Assembly: GCA_965223485.1 (NCBI GenBank)
Contig: OZ244993.1
Location: 1,302,001-1,366,000, forward strand
Source: VXPQ01 sp965223485
GTDB taxonomy: Bacteria; Bacteroidota; Rhodothermia; Rhodothermales; VXPQ01
Direction of reading: 5' to 3'
Length of the DNA stretch: 64,000 nucleotides
Below, piece by piece: positions 19,128 through 28,044 of the stretch. The position numbers and the translations under genes were made by a program. How positions within the stretch are numbered: position 1 is the first letter of the stretch; each line of letters starts with the position of its first letter. Below the pieces are notes generated by a model. It searched no databases and was not told the DNA's origin. It was given only the letters and a program-made list of their open reading frames with translations.

Positions 19128-19187
19128 TTTCCGCACCTCGATTTGTTTTGAAGGCAGCACCCGGGGTTCGCGCCGTGCGTCGTCGGA

Positions 19188-19539
19188 TAAAGCAATCCCG
19201 ATTCTGCAACGACTTGGCCCGAATGATACCGAATGAGCGGTCTGCCCGGAAGTTCACAATAGAATCACGCATATAGCCTATAATATCACAGTTAGGTCAC
19301 ATAAATGCCTTGAAAATATATTGATACGTTGATAATTTGCTATTGCTATGAAGACGTAATTCACAAGATGGGTGCAGCCTGCATATCCGACACGCCCGAA
19401 GCAAGAAAAACCGAACGGATGGAAGATGCACCGGAGACCTCAAAGGGTAGCTATAGCTACCGGCGCCAACCCTTGGCCTAAGCCCGGCCCCCGGTCATCG
19501 AACCGGCGAGAGAGAGTATAGGCTGCAAGAGTCTCATTT
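19188..19539 (+). repeat. 352-bp direct repeat, copy 2 (leader of the GNAT gene)
   Basis: Same length and orientation as 8339-8690 with about four substitutions, none in the palindrome (here 19446-19461) or the paired arms. The sequences flanking the two copies are unrelated, so the boundaries are sharp: both start at TAAAGCAATC and end at CTCATTT. Copy 2 ends 52 bases before the GNAT acetyltransferase ATG and is followed by a TATATAAT stretch, as copy 1 is. Confidence 0.95.
19310..19338 (+). promoter_or_regulatory. Predicted sigma70-like promoter inside repeat copy 2
   Basis: TTGAAA at 19310-19315 and TAATTT at 19333-19338 with a 17-base spacer, unchanged from copy 1. It would transcribe the structured part of the repeat and then the acetyltransferase gene. 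Confidence 0.45.
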
Positions 19540-19591
19540 ATGTATATAATTCCCTATTAAAACATCCCGCTAAACCTTAATTTATCAACCC

Positions 19592-20089
19592 ATGAGTTCT
19601 GTTGACACCGATTCTGTAAGAAGTGGCGCCCTGACCGTGCGCATCGCGTACAGAGGTAGTAAGGAATGGGAAGCCGTTAAAGCCGTTCGCACCCGTGTTT
19701 TTATCGAAGAACAACACTGCCCGTGTGAACTGGAGTGGGACAAGTATGAGGAGATCAGTCGCCATGTGCTCGGCTCGATAAACGGTGAGCCGATAGCGGC
19801 GGCGAGATGGCGCATGGTGGCCTATGAACAACGCCCCGTTGCCAGACTGGAACGGTTTTCCGTTCTGCAGGAGTACCGCGGGAGAGGATATGGCAAGGCT
19901 CTTACATCCTGGGTTATTGAGGATGCTCGCCGGGCCGGCTTGGGGGAATACATTCTCCATGCCCAGTTACATCTGAAAGACTTCTACCGGTCGCTCGGCT
20001 TCCAAACCATCGGCGACCCGTTTGAAGAAGTCGGGATTCCGCACATCATGATGCTCCGATGCGACAGCGGTACCTGCAAGGATGAGTAG
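19592..20089 (+). CDS. GNAT family N-acetyltransferase (ElaA-like)
   Basis: 165 residues. The acetyl-CoA-binding motif A is RFSVLQEYRGRGYGKAL, preceded by AVRTRVFIEEQHC, which is typical of the ElaA/YjcF-like branch, and followed by HAQLHLKDFYRSLGF and a GIPHIMM ending. It should transfer an acetyl group from acetyl-CoA to an unidentified amine in the cytoplasm. Repeat copy 2 ends just upstream and probably carries its promoter. It is convergent with the PpiC-type lipoprotein gene (36 bases apart). Confidence 0.9.
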   Translation: MSSVDTDSVRSGALTVRIAYRGSKEWEAVKAVRTRVFIEEQHCPCELEWDKYEEISRHVLGSINGEPIAAARWRMVAYEQRPVARLERFSVLQEYRGRGYGKALTSWVIEDARRAGLGEYILHAQLHLKDFYRSLGFQTIGDPFEEVGIPHIMMLRCDSGTCKDE

Positions 20090-20125
20090 GCCCCGGGGGC
20101 AACGTGTATCCTGCCTTGCGCGGCT

Positions 20126-21190
20126 CTATTCTTCGCGTGCGTTCAGATCAGCGTCTACTACGTCCGGGTTGATCTGCACCGTTACGATTGCGCGGAGCCG
20201 GTCGATTTCATGCTGGATGGCGTCACGCTGTCGTTCTCGAAGAATCATCTGGCGCGCCTCGGTCGAATCCATCAGGGCGGCGGTCCGCCGTCCGGTCAGT
20301 TTGATGAGGTGATACCCGAAATTCGTTTCGATCGGCTCTTTTGTCACATCCCCCGAGTCCCTTAGAGCATAAGTGGCTTGCTCGAAGGGCTCCACCATGT
20401 CTCCCCGGCTGAAGAAGCCAAGATCCCCGCCCAGGGCCCCGGAAGGCCCTTGCGAGTGCCGTTGGGCCATTTCTGCGAAGTCCGCGCCCGTCCGGATGCT
20501 GTCGAGCACAGCCTCGGCCTGGTGTAGCGTGGAATCCTTCTGTTCGGCAGTCGCCGCCGGAGGGGGGATGAACAAAATGTGCGAAGCGCGCACCTCCTCA
20601 GCTCGCGATTCGCTGAACGCCAGAATGTCTTCCGTCTCCGGTTCCTCGGCGGTCGCCGCAAAATGGTCGAGCATTTCCCTCTGCGTGATGTCGTAGCCGA
20701 TCTGCTCTCGGAGGCCCTCTTCAGTCAGATTATCCTCCGCCAGAGCCTGCACGAACGCTGCCTCATCGGGAAATTGCGCCATGATTTGCCGGATTCGCTG
20801 TTCCACGGCTTCCTCGTTGGCCGTAAGGTTGAGGCGGTCCGCTTCACCGAAGACCAGATGCTGCAACAGCACGAATTCTTCCACGATGCTTTTTCGGAGT
20901 CTGCGGGTTTCTTCCGCATCGCCCAGAATACCGAATTGCACCGCAGCAAACTGGACTTGCTCCTCGAAGGCTTGCGTAGACAGGGTGTCTGCACCAAATT
21001 CGGAGGTTACGACGACCGCAAGCGAGGCATCCGACAACGGTTCGCCCATGGCATATTGCACATCGCTGGTTTGTGCGGGTGTTTCTTCACTGGATCCGCA
21101 TGCCGCGAACAGGAGCAACAAGCAAAGCGCTGTACCGCCACGGACGGATGCGGGAAAAGACAGGATGAAAGACTGGACGGAAGCGTTCAT
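20126..21190 (-). CDS. PpiC/SurA-type peptidylprolyl isomerase lipoprotein
   Basis: 354 residues from ATG 21188-21190; a start at 21220 is also open. The N-terminus has a hydrophobic run and a lipobox (LLFAAC), so it should be a lipoprotein facing the periplasm. A SurA-like N-terminal helical region (about 60-200) is followed by a parvulin domain: VRASHILF, the SQGPSGALGGDLGFFSRGDMV stretch and NFGYHLIKLTGR. It assists folding of exported or outer-membrane proteins by cis-trans isomerisation at proline. It has one parvulin domain, where E. coli SurA has two. Confidence 0.9.
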   Translation of the reverse strand: MNASVQSFILSFPASVRGGTALCLLLLFAACGSSEETPAQTSDVQYAMGEPLSDASLAVVVTSEFGADTLSTQAFEEQVQFAAVQFGILGDAEETRRLRKSIVEEFVLLQHLVFGEADRLNLTANEEAVEQRIRQIMAQFPDEAAFVQALAEDNLTEEGLREQIGYDITQREMLDHFAATAEEPETEDILAFSESRAEEVRASHILFIPPPAATAEQKDSTLHQAEAVLDSIRTGADFAEMAQRHSQGPSGALGGDLGFFSRGDMVEPFEQATYALRDSGDVTKEPIETNFGYHLIKLTGRRTAALMDSTEARQMILRERQRDAIQHEIDRLRAIVTVQINPDVVDADLNAREE

Positions 21191-21327
21191 GGATAGTGGG
21201 GTTATCACCGGATGCGACATGCGGCGTGCAGAGGTCTGGATGTCGTTTTCTGAAACTCTTCAGGGCGATTTGCGTTGCAAAAAGTCAGGGCGCGGTCGTT
21301 ACTGTTTCTGGCTGCTGCCGCCAATCC

Positions 21328-21400
21328 GCCGCGTTCGTCTAGGGGTTCAGGACGCCAGCCTCTCACGCTGGTAACACGGGTTCGAATCCCGTACGCGGTA
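21328..21400 (+). tRNA. tRNA-Glu (anticodon CTC)
   Basis: Cloverleaf of 73 bases: acceptor GCCGCGT/ACGCGGT (first pair a G-U wobble), D arm with GTCT/GGAC, anticodon stem CCAGC/GCTGG with loop CTCTCAC (anticodon CTC), T arm ACGGG-TTCGAAT-CCCGT and discriminator A. The 3' CCA is not encoded, unlike the tRNA-Ala gene in this window. It lies between the PPIase gene and the 3' end of clpP. Confidence 0.93.
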
Positions 21401-21449
21401 CCTTATGATCTTTCGGTAGCTCCCGATACCGCAAGCAGAGGCCCCTTGC

Positions 21450-22142
21450 CTACACGTCCGGTTTCTCCGCCGCCTGCTGCTGGTGATTCAGCACATTGTC
21501 CACGATGCCATAGTCTTTGGCTTCCTGGGCACTGAGCCAGTAGTCGCGGTCAGCGTCGTTCTCGATTTGTTCGATCGACTTATCCGTGTGCCGGGCAAGG
21601 ATTTCGTACAATAGCCGCTTCAGACGAATAATCTCTTTTGCCTGGATTTCGATATCCGATGCCTGACCCTGTGTGCCGCCCAGCGGCTGGTGCAGCATGA
21701 TGCGGGAGTTGGGCAGTGCGCCGCGTTTGCCGGCGGCGCCCGCCGCAAGTAAAATCGAACCCATCGAGGCGGCGAGCCCCACGCATGTCGTGGCGATCGG
21801 GGCGCTGACCCATTGCATGGTGTCGTATACCGCCAGGCCGCTGTATATGATGCCCCCCGGCGAGTTGATGTACATGTTGATGTCCCGCTCGGAATCCTCG
21901 CTTGTCAGGTACAGAAGTTGCGCGACCGCGAGGTTCGCGATCTGATCGTTGACGGGCGTTCCGAGAATGACGATGCGCTCTTTCAGCAGACGGCTGAAGA
22001 TGTCGTAGGCGCGTTCGCCCCGGTTCGTTTGTTCGACGACCATCGGCACGAGCGTTCCGATCGATTCGTCGCGGAAGGGGCCGCTATAGATGCTGCTCGG
22101 GACAGAGAGGTCCCGCGAGAATTTGACGAAATCGTCTACCAT
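21450..22142 (-). CDS. clpP: ATP-dependent Clp protease proteolytic subunit
   Basis: 230 residues. Serine protease of the ClpP family: catalytic Ser126 in GLAASMGS, His151 in IMLHQPLGG and Asp200 in NDADRDYWLS; INSPGG forms the oxyanion strand. It assembles as a tetradecamer with ClpX or ClpA-type unfoldases for protein turnover. The first about 33 residues precede the usual MVVEQTNRGER start, so they are either a propeptide or the real start is internal (ATG coding residue 34). It lies downstream of tig on the same strand, a common pairing; clpX is not next to it here. Confidence 0.96.
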   Translation of the reverse strand: MVDDFVKFSRDLSVPSSIYSGPFRDESIGTLVPMVVEQTNRGERAYDIFSRLLKERIVILGTPVNDQIANLAVAQLLYLTSEDSERDINMYINSPGGIIYSGLAVYDTMQWVSAPIATTCVGLAASMGSILLAAGAAGKRGALPNSRIMLHQPLGGTQGQASDIEIQAKEIIRLKRLLYEILARHTDKSIEQIENDADRDYWLSAQEAKDYGIVDNVLNHQQQAAEKPDV

Positions 22143-22239
22143 GCGCGCCGGAAAGAATACGTGATGTTCGAGGCGATGATGCTACCGTATCCCCGGAAGG
22201 GAGTTCCGCCGCATCCGTGCTTGCTACGGACGTTCCCGA

Positions 22240-23580
22240 TCAGGCAGGGATAACGATGGGGGAATCCGATGAAGCATTTTCGTCGAGCAGTGCCTGGAAT
22301 GCTTCCGGATCCTTGTCTTCTATCTCGAAGGCGTCCGTGAGGTGGGCGAAAACTTTTTGGCTCATCAGGCGCTCCCGGACCTCGTCAATTGCGCCTGTGC
22401 GTTCGTAGTACCGGCGCAACGTTTCGGGAGCCAGTTCATCGCTATTCCCGGTGGCCTTATCGAAGTAGGCATCGAGATCGTCTTCGGTTACCTGCAGTTG
22501 TTCGCGCTCGATATAGGCGTCGCGGAGCAGTTTCCATTTGGCATGTCGCCCCGCCATGCTGCGGCGCATTTCCCGGAAGACCTGCTCGTCAAAATCCTTC
22601 GGCTCCTTGCCGTTGTTGCGTTTTTTCACGTCATCGACAAAACCGTCCAGGTACATTTCCACCGCCGATTCGGGAATGGGTATGTCGTGCAGCGCCATCA
22701 TGCGATCGACGATGCGGTCGACAAGCAATTCCTCGGTGCGTTCCTCCCAAAGCGCGTTCAGTTGTTGGCGAATGGCGCCTCTCCATGCGTCCAGATCGCT
22801 TACTTTCCCTTCTGTAGCCGCCTCCGCAAACGCATCGTCGAGATCGGGCAGGTCCCGGCGTTTAGTTTCCTTGACCGTAGCCTGATACCGGCGCGCGGGT
22901 CCCTTGTCGTCTTTGTCGGGGAGAAGTTCCACAGTGAATGTGTCTCCTACCCGTTTGCCGAGTACGCCTTCCCGGATGGCTTCGTGCAGATCCTTGTCGT
23001 CGACAAAAAAAGTTACGCCCTCTTCTTTCTCTCCGATGACGGGCGTACCGGCTGTGTCGTCCAGGCGCTGCATGTCCGTGACGACCTGAAAGTCTTCCGT
23101 GATTTCATCCGTCTCGACAGGGACAAGCGTGGCGCGACTCTTCCGGATGCGCTCCAGATGTTCTGCTACATCCTCGTCTGTGACCTCGCGTTTGAGGCGC
23201 GGGATTTTCTCGCCGGAAAGGTCCTTCAGCGTGATTTCGGGCCGGATCCCGAACCGGATCACTGCTCGCAAGTCACCGTCCATTTCGTAATCAAGCGTGG
23301 TGAGCAGGGGTCGGCCCACCACGTCGTATTGCTTGCCTTCGATGACTTCCTTATGGAATGCGTCCTGCACTTTTTCCTGGGCAACCATAAAAGCGATTTC
23401 TTCTCCGTGGATTTTTTTGACGAGACCCACAGGGACCTTGCCGGTCCGGAAGCCTTTCATTTCTGTGCGGGCCCGTTGCCGGTGCAGGGCGGCCTTGAAG
23501 TCGGGCGCCAGTTCTTCCGCCGCCGCCTCGATTTCAAGGTCGCAGGTTACTTCGCCGATCTGGTTGATACGGGTTTGCAT
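22240..23580 (-). CDS. tig: Trigger factor, ribosome-associated chaperone
   Basis: 446 residues from ATG 23578-23580 (MQTRINQIGEV). The order fits trigger factor: an N-terminal ribosome-binding domain with GFRTGKVPVGLVKK (the GFRxGKxP signature), a central FKBP-type PPIase domain around residues 150-240 (GKRVGDTFTVELLP), and a long helical C-terminal arm. It binds nascent chains at the ribosome exit tunnel and delays misfolding. It precedes clpP on the same strand with about 100 bases between them, so they are probably co-regulated. Confidence 0.94.
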   Translation of the reverse strand: MQTRINQIGEVTCDLEIEAAAEELAPDFKAALHRQRARTEMKGFRTGKVPVGLVKKIHGEEIAFMVAQEKVQDAFHKEVIEGKQYDVVGRPLLTTLDYEMDGDLRAVIRFGIRPEITLKDLSGEKIPRLKREVTDEDVAEHLERIRKSRATLVPVETDEITEDFQVVTDMQRLDDTAGTPVIGEKEEGVTFFVDDKDLHEAIREGVLGKRVGDTFTVELLPDKDDKGPARRYQATVKETKRRDLPDLDDAFAEAATEGKVSDLDAWRGAIRQQLNALWEERTEELLVDRIVDRMMALHDIPIPESAVEMYLDGFVDDVKKRNNGKEPKDFDEQVFREMRRSMAGRHAKWKLLRDAYIEREQLQVTEDDLDAYFDKATGNSDELAPETLRRYYERTGAIDEVRERLMSQKVFAHLTDAFEIEDKDPEAFQALLDENASSDSPIVIPA

Positions 23581-23648
23581 GGTATGGTGTTTGTGCGCAA
23601 GGGATGGCCGCTGTCGTTCGGGAACGGCGCCCACGCGGTCCGTAAGCG

Positions 23649-23936
23649 CTATATAGACGCCAGTCTGTTGTGGGAAATTGGAATGAGGTAATGGTGTTCG
23701 AGCACATCTTCGTGTACGCCGAACTGACCGGTGCCGCGGAAGTCTACGGCTACATACGATCCGACGATTTGTTTGACCTCCCCGATCCCGTAATAGGGAG
23801 GATGCGGGCCGTAATACACCAATTGACCTTCCCGGAAGGCCTTCTTGTACCGTGCGCGCCGGTGAAACGAGGGGATCGCCGGGAGCAGGTCGAGTCGATA
23901 TGGCAGGGATTTGTTCAAGGGAAATTTCCCGGTCAT
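23649..23936 (-). CDS. Small hypothetical protein, possible SH3-like fold
   Basis: 95 residues from the ATG at 23934-23936; the frame extends to 24020. Not recognised. The centre reads FREGQLVYYGPHPPYYGIGEV followed by short beta-like stretches (VGSYVAVDF), a pattern seen in small barrel proteins, but this is only a resemblance. No signal peptide. It lies upstream of tig on the same strand and may be its operon leader. Low codon-quality evidence; could also be non-coding. Confidence 0.45.
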   Translation of the reverse strand: MTGKFPLNKSLPYRLDLLPAIPSFHRRARYKKAFREGQLVYYGPHPPYYGIGEVKQIVGSYVAVDFRGTGQFGVHEDVLEHHYLIPISHNRLASI

Positions 23937-24134
23937 TTTCCCGAAAGGTATGGTATGCGCAGGATCTCTGCCACCTCTCGACAAAAGTTCATGCCCGCCG
24001 GAATCCACTCGCCGCGGCAAGCGGAATACGACGCCGGTTTGATTGTCGCCCCGACATTCGTTATTATTGCGGTCCCGACGGCGGTTATTCCGGGCGAGGC
24101 GTTTGCTCCCGGGCGCCTTTGCCGTTTGCCCGTT

Positions 24135-24155
24135 CGGACTTAATCAGAGTATCCT
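24135..24155 (+). repeat. 21-base dispersed repeat, copy A
   Basis: Identical to 57195-57215: starts CGGACTTAATC and ends with TATCCT. It lies about 25 bases before the DUF4290-like gene. A shared promoter or protein-binding site, or the half-site of a small repeat family, are both possible. Confidence 0.7.
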
Positions 24156-24179
24156 ATACACGATGCAATTCATACCGGT

Positions 24180-24467
24180 ATGAGCTCCACCGAATTCGAC
24201 ACGAAAATGATTGATCGTCAGGTCGGCCGCAATGCAGAGTTGTTTGCCCGGGCCATCAATGATCTGGACACCCCGGAGCAGCGGTATCCCTACCTGCGCA
24301 TCCTCGTCAGCATCGTTGAACAGGCGCATCCGGAGTGGAATCAGGCGGCGCAAAAGGACCGCCAGATTGCCCGCCTCGTCCAGGAAATGGGAGGACGCGT
24401 CGACGAGAGCGAAATCGTCGAGGTCGTTCGCGTACGGGATGAGGAACGAGGCTACTTCTACGATTGA
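24180..24467 (+). CDS. DUF4290-like protein
   Basis: 95 residues. The stretch with IDRQVGRNAELFARAI and then RYPYLRILVSIVEQAHPEWNQ resembles the DUF4290 family of Bacteroidota, where a YGRN motif is followed by two helices and a NPHLRD-like turn. Function is unknown in the family. No signal peptide or membrane segment. It faces the convergent ruvC gene 14 bases away. The identification rests on memory of the motif pattern and is moderate. Confidence 0.6.
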   Translation: MSSTEFDTKMIDRQVGRNAELFARAINDLDTPEQRYPYLRILVSIVEQAHPEWNQAAQKDRQIARLVQEMGGRVDESEIVEVVRVRDEERGYFYD

Positions 24468-24480
24468 ACGGGCTGCATGC

Positions 24481-25032
24481 CTATTCGATGACGATATGGG
24501 GATTCGCCCGCAGGAAGCTTTTCCAGCTTGCGGGTCTTTGGGGTGCGCCTTTCGCGCGGCGGTGTGCATGACATAGCCCGACGGCGAGGGCATCGGACGC
24601 ATCGGCTTCCATGGCGTTATTGTCATCCTCGTCCTTGATCGACAGAATGGCGCGCACCATATAGCGGACCTGTTCTTTCGAGGCGTTGCCACGCCCGGTG
24701 ACGGCTTTTTTGACCTGCTTCGGGGTATACTCGGTTACCGGAATCTCCCGGTTCAGCATGGCGATCATGGCAGCCGCCTGGGCCCGTCCGAGCTTCAACA
24801 TGGACTGTGGGTTGCTCCCGTATACGGGCATCTCGATGGCGCATTCGTCCGGACAAAAGCGCGCGGCGATCGCCGTGACTTCGTCGTAAATTTTTTTGAG
24901 GCGAAGCTGGTGCTCGTCGTACCGGCCAAGGCGCAGGACGCCATATTCCAGTGCATGCTCCCCAGGGCCATCGCAGCTGATAACGCCGTACCCTGTGTAC
25001 CGGGATCCGGGGTCGATGCCAAGTACGATCAT
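24481..25032 (-). CDS. ruvC: Crossover junction endodeoxyribonuclease RuvC
   Basis: 183 residues from ATG 25030-25032 (MIVLGIDPG); an ATG nine bases earlier is also possible. RNase H-like fold with the acidic catalytic residues: Asp7 in GIDPGSRYTGYG, Glu in CAIEMPVYG, and the DASDALAVGLCHAH pair near the C-terminus. It cuts Holliday junctions symmetrically together with RuvAB. It follows yebC on the same strand with little spacing, the common yebC-ruvC arrangement. Confidence 0.96.
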   Translation of the reverse strand: MIVLGIDPGSRYTGYGVISCDGPGEHALEYGVLRLGRYDEHQLRLKKIYDEVTAIAARFCPDECAIEMPVYGSNPQSMLKLGRAQAAAMIAMLNREIPVTEYTPKQVKKAVTGRGNASKEQVRYMVRAILSIKDEDDNNAMEADASDALAVGLCHAHRRAKGAPQRPASWKSFLRANPHIVIE

Positions 25033-25056
25033 TGTGTGCACCCCCGTGGGGATTTG

Positions 25057-25812
25057 TCAGAAGGATATGGCAGCGAGGGTTTCCTCGTTCATATCAAGCG
25101 TGGTGAAGACAGCCTGTACATCCTGATGGTCGTCGATGTGTCCGATCAGGCGCACTACCTTCCGGGCATCGTCCCCGGAGAGTGTTACGGTCGTTGCAGG
25201 TTCCCGGATCAACTGGGCGTCGCCGATTTCGACGCCGGCGCGTTCGAGCGCCGCGCGTACATCTTCCAGAAGATCGACCGGCGTGACGATTATATACGCA
25301 TCGCCCTCCTGGTGCATGTCCTCGGCGCCCGCTTCCGCAACGATTTCGAACAGGGCCAGTTCGTCATGTTGCTGTCCGGAGGATGAGATTTCTATCATGC
25401 CTTTGCGTTCGAACAGGTATCCCACCGAGCCAGACTTGGTGAGGCTTCCGCCCCCTTTACTGAAAAGATGGCGCAGGTCGGCTACCGTCCGGTTTCTGTT
25501 GTCCGTCAGCGTTTCTACGAACACCGCTACGCCATGCGGCCCATAGCCCTCGTAGGTAACCTCTTCGTAGTCTTCTCCCTGAATTTCCCCGGCGCCGCGC
25601 TTGATGGCCCGTTCGATATTGTCCTTCGGCATGTTTTCGGCTTTTGCCTTTTCCATCGCCGGCGCCAGCGAGGCGTTCATGCCGGGATCGCCCCCCCCTT
25701 CCCGGGCGGCTACCGTGATGTCGCGGGAGATCCGTGCCCAGATTTTCGACTTGCGCTGGTCGGTTTTGGCCTTATGCCGCTTGATCTTGGACCACTTGTT
25801 ATGACCGGCCAT
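25057..25812 (-). CDS. YebC/PmpR family regulatory protein
   Basis: 251 residues. Starts with MAGHNKWSKIKRHKAKTD, the near-invariant opening of the YebC/TACO1 family, followed by the acidic central part and ANMPKDNIERAIKRG. Family members act either as DNA-binding regulators or as translation factors that help ribosomes through proline-rich stretches; sequence alone does not decide between them. It is the first gene of a two-gene unit with ruvC. Confidence 0.95.
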   Translation of the reverse strand: MAGHNKWSKIKRHKAKTDQRKSKIWARISRDITVAAREGGGDPGMNASLAPAMEKAKAENMPKDNIERAIKRGAGEIQGEDYEEVTYEGYGPHGVAVFVETLTDNRNRTVADLRHLFSKGGGSLTKSGSVGYLFERKGMIEISSSGQQHDELALFEIVAEAGAEDMHQEGDAYIIVTPVDLLEDVRAALERAGVEIGDAQLIREPATTVTLSGDDARKVVRLIGHIDDHQDVQAVFTTLDMNEETLAAISF

Positions 25813-26082
25813 GGCGAACGGTACACGTTGAATAGCATCGTGAGAATCAGGGAAGTGAAACTAAATCTACGCGCTCTGGCGCTAACATGGTATTCTCTGG
25901 CGGGTTCTTCACATCTTTCACAGGGTATAGGGGCGGAACTGCACAAATAGGTCGGGTATTGGCTATCTTCGGACATCTTCGGTTGCATCGCGGCGGCGGA
26001 TATTCCCGGCATTGCCCGGCGTCCGCTTCATGCCGTCAGACACGGAAAGTTCTCCGGAACGGGTGAAACGGCCTGTTCGGTC

Positions 26083-26694
26083 ATGCCTGAAAAGAAGCCC
26101 CAAACGATCCCTTCCGACTCTGCCGAACAGGACAAGCGGTGCGTGGCGCGCGCGCTCGCCGGCGACGAGACGGCTTATGCCGAACTGCTCGAAAAATACC
26201 GGAATGCGCTTCGCCAGCACGTCCGGAAGATAGCCCGGGATCGTATGGAGGTCGACGATCTGGTCCAGGACAGTTTCGTCAAGGCATTCGCGGCGCTTGC
26301 GTCGTATTCTCCTGAGTATGCCTTTTCCACTTGGCTGTACAAGATTGCGACGAATCATGCGATCGACTACGTCCGAAAGAAAAAGCTCCCCACGCTGTCC
26401 ATTGACCAGCCCATCAAGACTCGTGAAGGAGAAATGTCGATGGAGTTGCCGGACACTACGTACCGGCCGGACCGGCACATCGTGGAAGACGAACGCAAAG
26501 TCCTGATTCAGGAAGCCATCGATGCGCTTCCGCCGAAGTACCACCGTGTTATCGTGTTGCGCCACCAATGCGAAAAAAGTTATGAAGAAATTGCGCAGGA
26601 GCTCGATTTGCCGTTGGGTACAGTAAAGGCGCATATTTTCCGGGCGCGCGAGTTGCTCAACAAATACCTGCGTGACCAGCGCCACCTGCTTTGA
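26083..26694 (+). CDS. ECF-type RNA polymerase sigma factor
   Basis: 203 residues. Region 2 (about 25-95) contains EVDDLVQDSFVKAF and STWLYKIATNHAIDYVRKKK; region 4 (about 140-200) contains LPPKYHRVIVLRH and the helix-turn-helix YEEIAQELDLPLGTVKAHIFRAR. The two are linked by a short variable segment as in sigma factors of the RpoE group. No anti-sigma factor gene follows; purB begins 30 bases downstream, so the two may be co-transcribed. Confidence 0.93.
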   Translation: MPEKKPQTIPSDSAEQDKRCVARALAGDETAYAELLEKYRNALRQHVRKIARDRMEVDDLVQDSFVKAFAALASYSPEYAFSTWLYKIATNHAIDYVRKKKLPTLSIDQPIKTREGEMSMELPDTTYRPDRHIVEDERKVLIQEAIDALPPKYHRVIVLRHQCEKSYEEIAQELDLPLGTVKAHIFRARELLNKYLRDQRHLL

Positions 26695-26724
26695 TTCCCC
26701 TATCCTCCGCATCCGTCCTGAACA

Positions 26725-28044
26725 ATGATACCCCGATACACCCGCCCCGAAATGGGGGAAATATGGAGCGAACAGAGCCGATTCCAGTCCTGGCTCGATG
26801 TCGAGTTGGCCGCGTGCGACGCGTGGTCGAAACTGGGCGTCATACCTCCGGAGGATGTTGCCCTGCTCTACGCACAGGCCTCGTTCGATGTTGAACGCAT
26901 TCATGAGATCGAGGAGACGACTCGGCATGATGTGGTGGCTTTTACGCGCGCGGTAAGCGAATCGCTGGGTCCGGAGAAGAAGTGGGTGCATTATGGCCTT
27001 ACTTCTTCCGATGTCGTCGATACGGCGCTGATGGTCCAGCTCAAAAAGGCGAACGATCTCCTGCTGGCGGCCATCGACCGGATGCTGGACGTGCTGGCGG
27101 ACAAGGCGCGCGAGCACCGGTATACCCTTATGATGGGTCGCACGCATGGGGTCCATGCCGAGCCGACGACATGGGGCCTGAAAATGGCGTTGTATCATGC
27201 CGAGATGATGCGCAACCGCCGTCGGTTCACGGCTGCGGCCGAGGATATGGCCGTGGGGAAATTGTCGGGGGCCGTAGGCACATTTGCGCACATTCCGCCC
27301 GAAATCGAACGGATGGTGTGCGAACGGCTGGGTTTACAGCCCGCGACCGTCTCGACGCAAGTCCTGCAACGGGACCGGCATGCACACTATCTGTCGGTGC
27401 TTTCGCTCATCGGCGCTTCGCTTGAAAAAATGGCGGTAGAGGTGCGGGGGCTTCAAAAAAACGAAGTGCGGGAGGTCGAGGAAGCCTTCGGCAAGGGACA
27501 AAAGGGATCTTCCGCCATGCCGCACAAACGAAATCCGGTGGGTTCGGAAAATATCACAGGCTGTGCCCGGCTCCTTCGCGGCTACATGGTGTCGGCATAC
27601 GAAAATGTGGCGCTTTGGCACGAGCGCGACATTTCCCATTCGTCCGTGGAACGGGTGATTATTCCCGACGCCACGACGATCCTTCACTATGCCTTGCACC
27701 GGTTTGCCGGCATCATGGACAAACTGGTCGTATATCCCGAGGCGATGCGGACAAATATGGAACGGACGTATGGCTTGTATCACAGCCAGCGTCTCATGCT
27801 TATGTTGATCGACAAGGGAATGCCCCGCGAGGCGGCCTACGATCTGGTCCAACCGGTGGCGATGCGGGCATGGGAAGAACAACGCCCGTTCAGGGACATT
27901 GTCGCCGGGGACATCGCGCTCATGGAGCATTTGTCACCGGAGGAGGTGGAGGTGGCCTTCGATCCGGCGTATCATATCCGTCGGATCGACTTTATTTTCG
28001 AGCGAGCCGGTCTGGCTGTCGATGCTCCGCCAGCGTATGATTGA
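26725..28044 (+). CDS. purB: Adenylosuccinate lyase
   Basis: 439 residues. Fumarase/aspartase superfamily: the signature GSSAMPHKRNP near residue 255 supplies the flexible catalytic loop serine, TSSDVVDTA and GRTHGVHAEPTTW carry active-site residues. The enzyme splits succinyl-AICAR and adenylosuccinate, releasing fumarate, in purine synthesis. The length (about 430-480 in the family) and the MIPRYTRPEMGEIWS start support the ATG at 26725. Confidence 0.96.
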   Translation: MIPRYTRPEMGEIWSEQSRFQSWLDVELAACDAWSKLGVIPPEDVALLYAQASFDVERIHEIEETTRHDVVAFTRAVSESLGPEKKWVHYGLTSSDVVDTALMVQLKKANDLLLAAIDRMLDVLADKAREHRYTLMMGRTHGVHAEPTTWGLKMALYHAEMMRNRRRFTAAAEDMAVGKLSGAVGTFAHIPPEIERMVCERLGLQPATVSTQVLQRDRHAHYLSVLSLIGASLEKMAVEVRGLQKNEVREVEEAFGKGQKGSSAMPHKRNPVGSENITGCARLLRGYMVSAYENVALWHERDISHSSVERVIIPDATTILHYALHRFAGIMDKLVVYPEAMRTNMERTYGLYHSQRLMLMLIDKGMPREAAYDLVQPVAMRAWEEQRPFRDIVAGDIALMEHLSPEEVEVAFDPAYHIRRIDFIFERAGLAVDAPPAYD

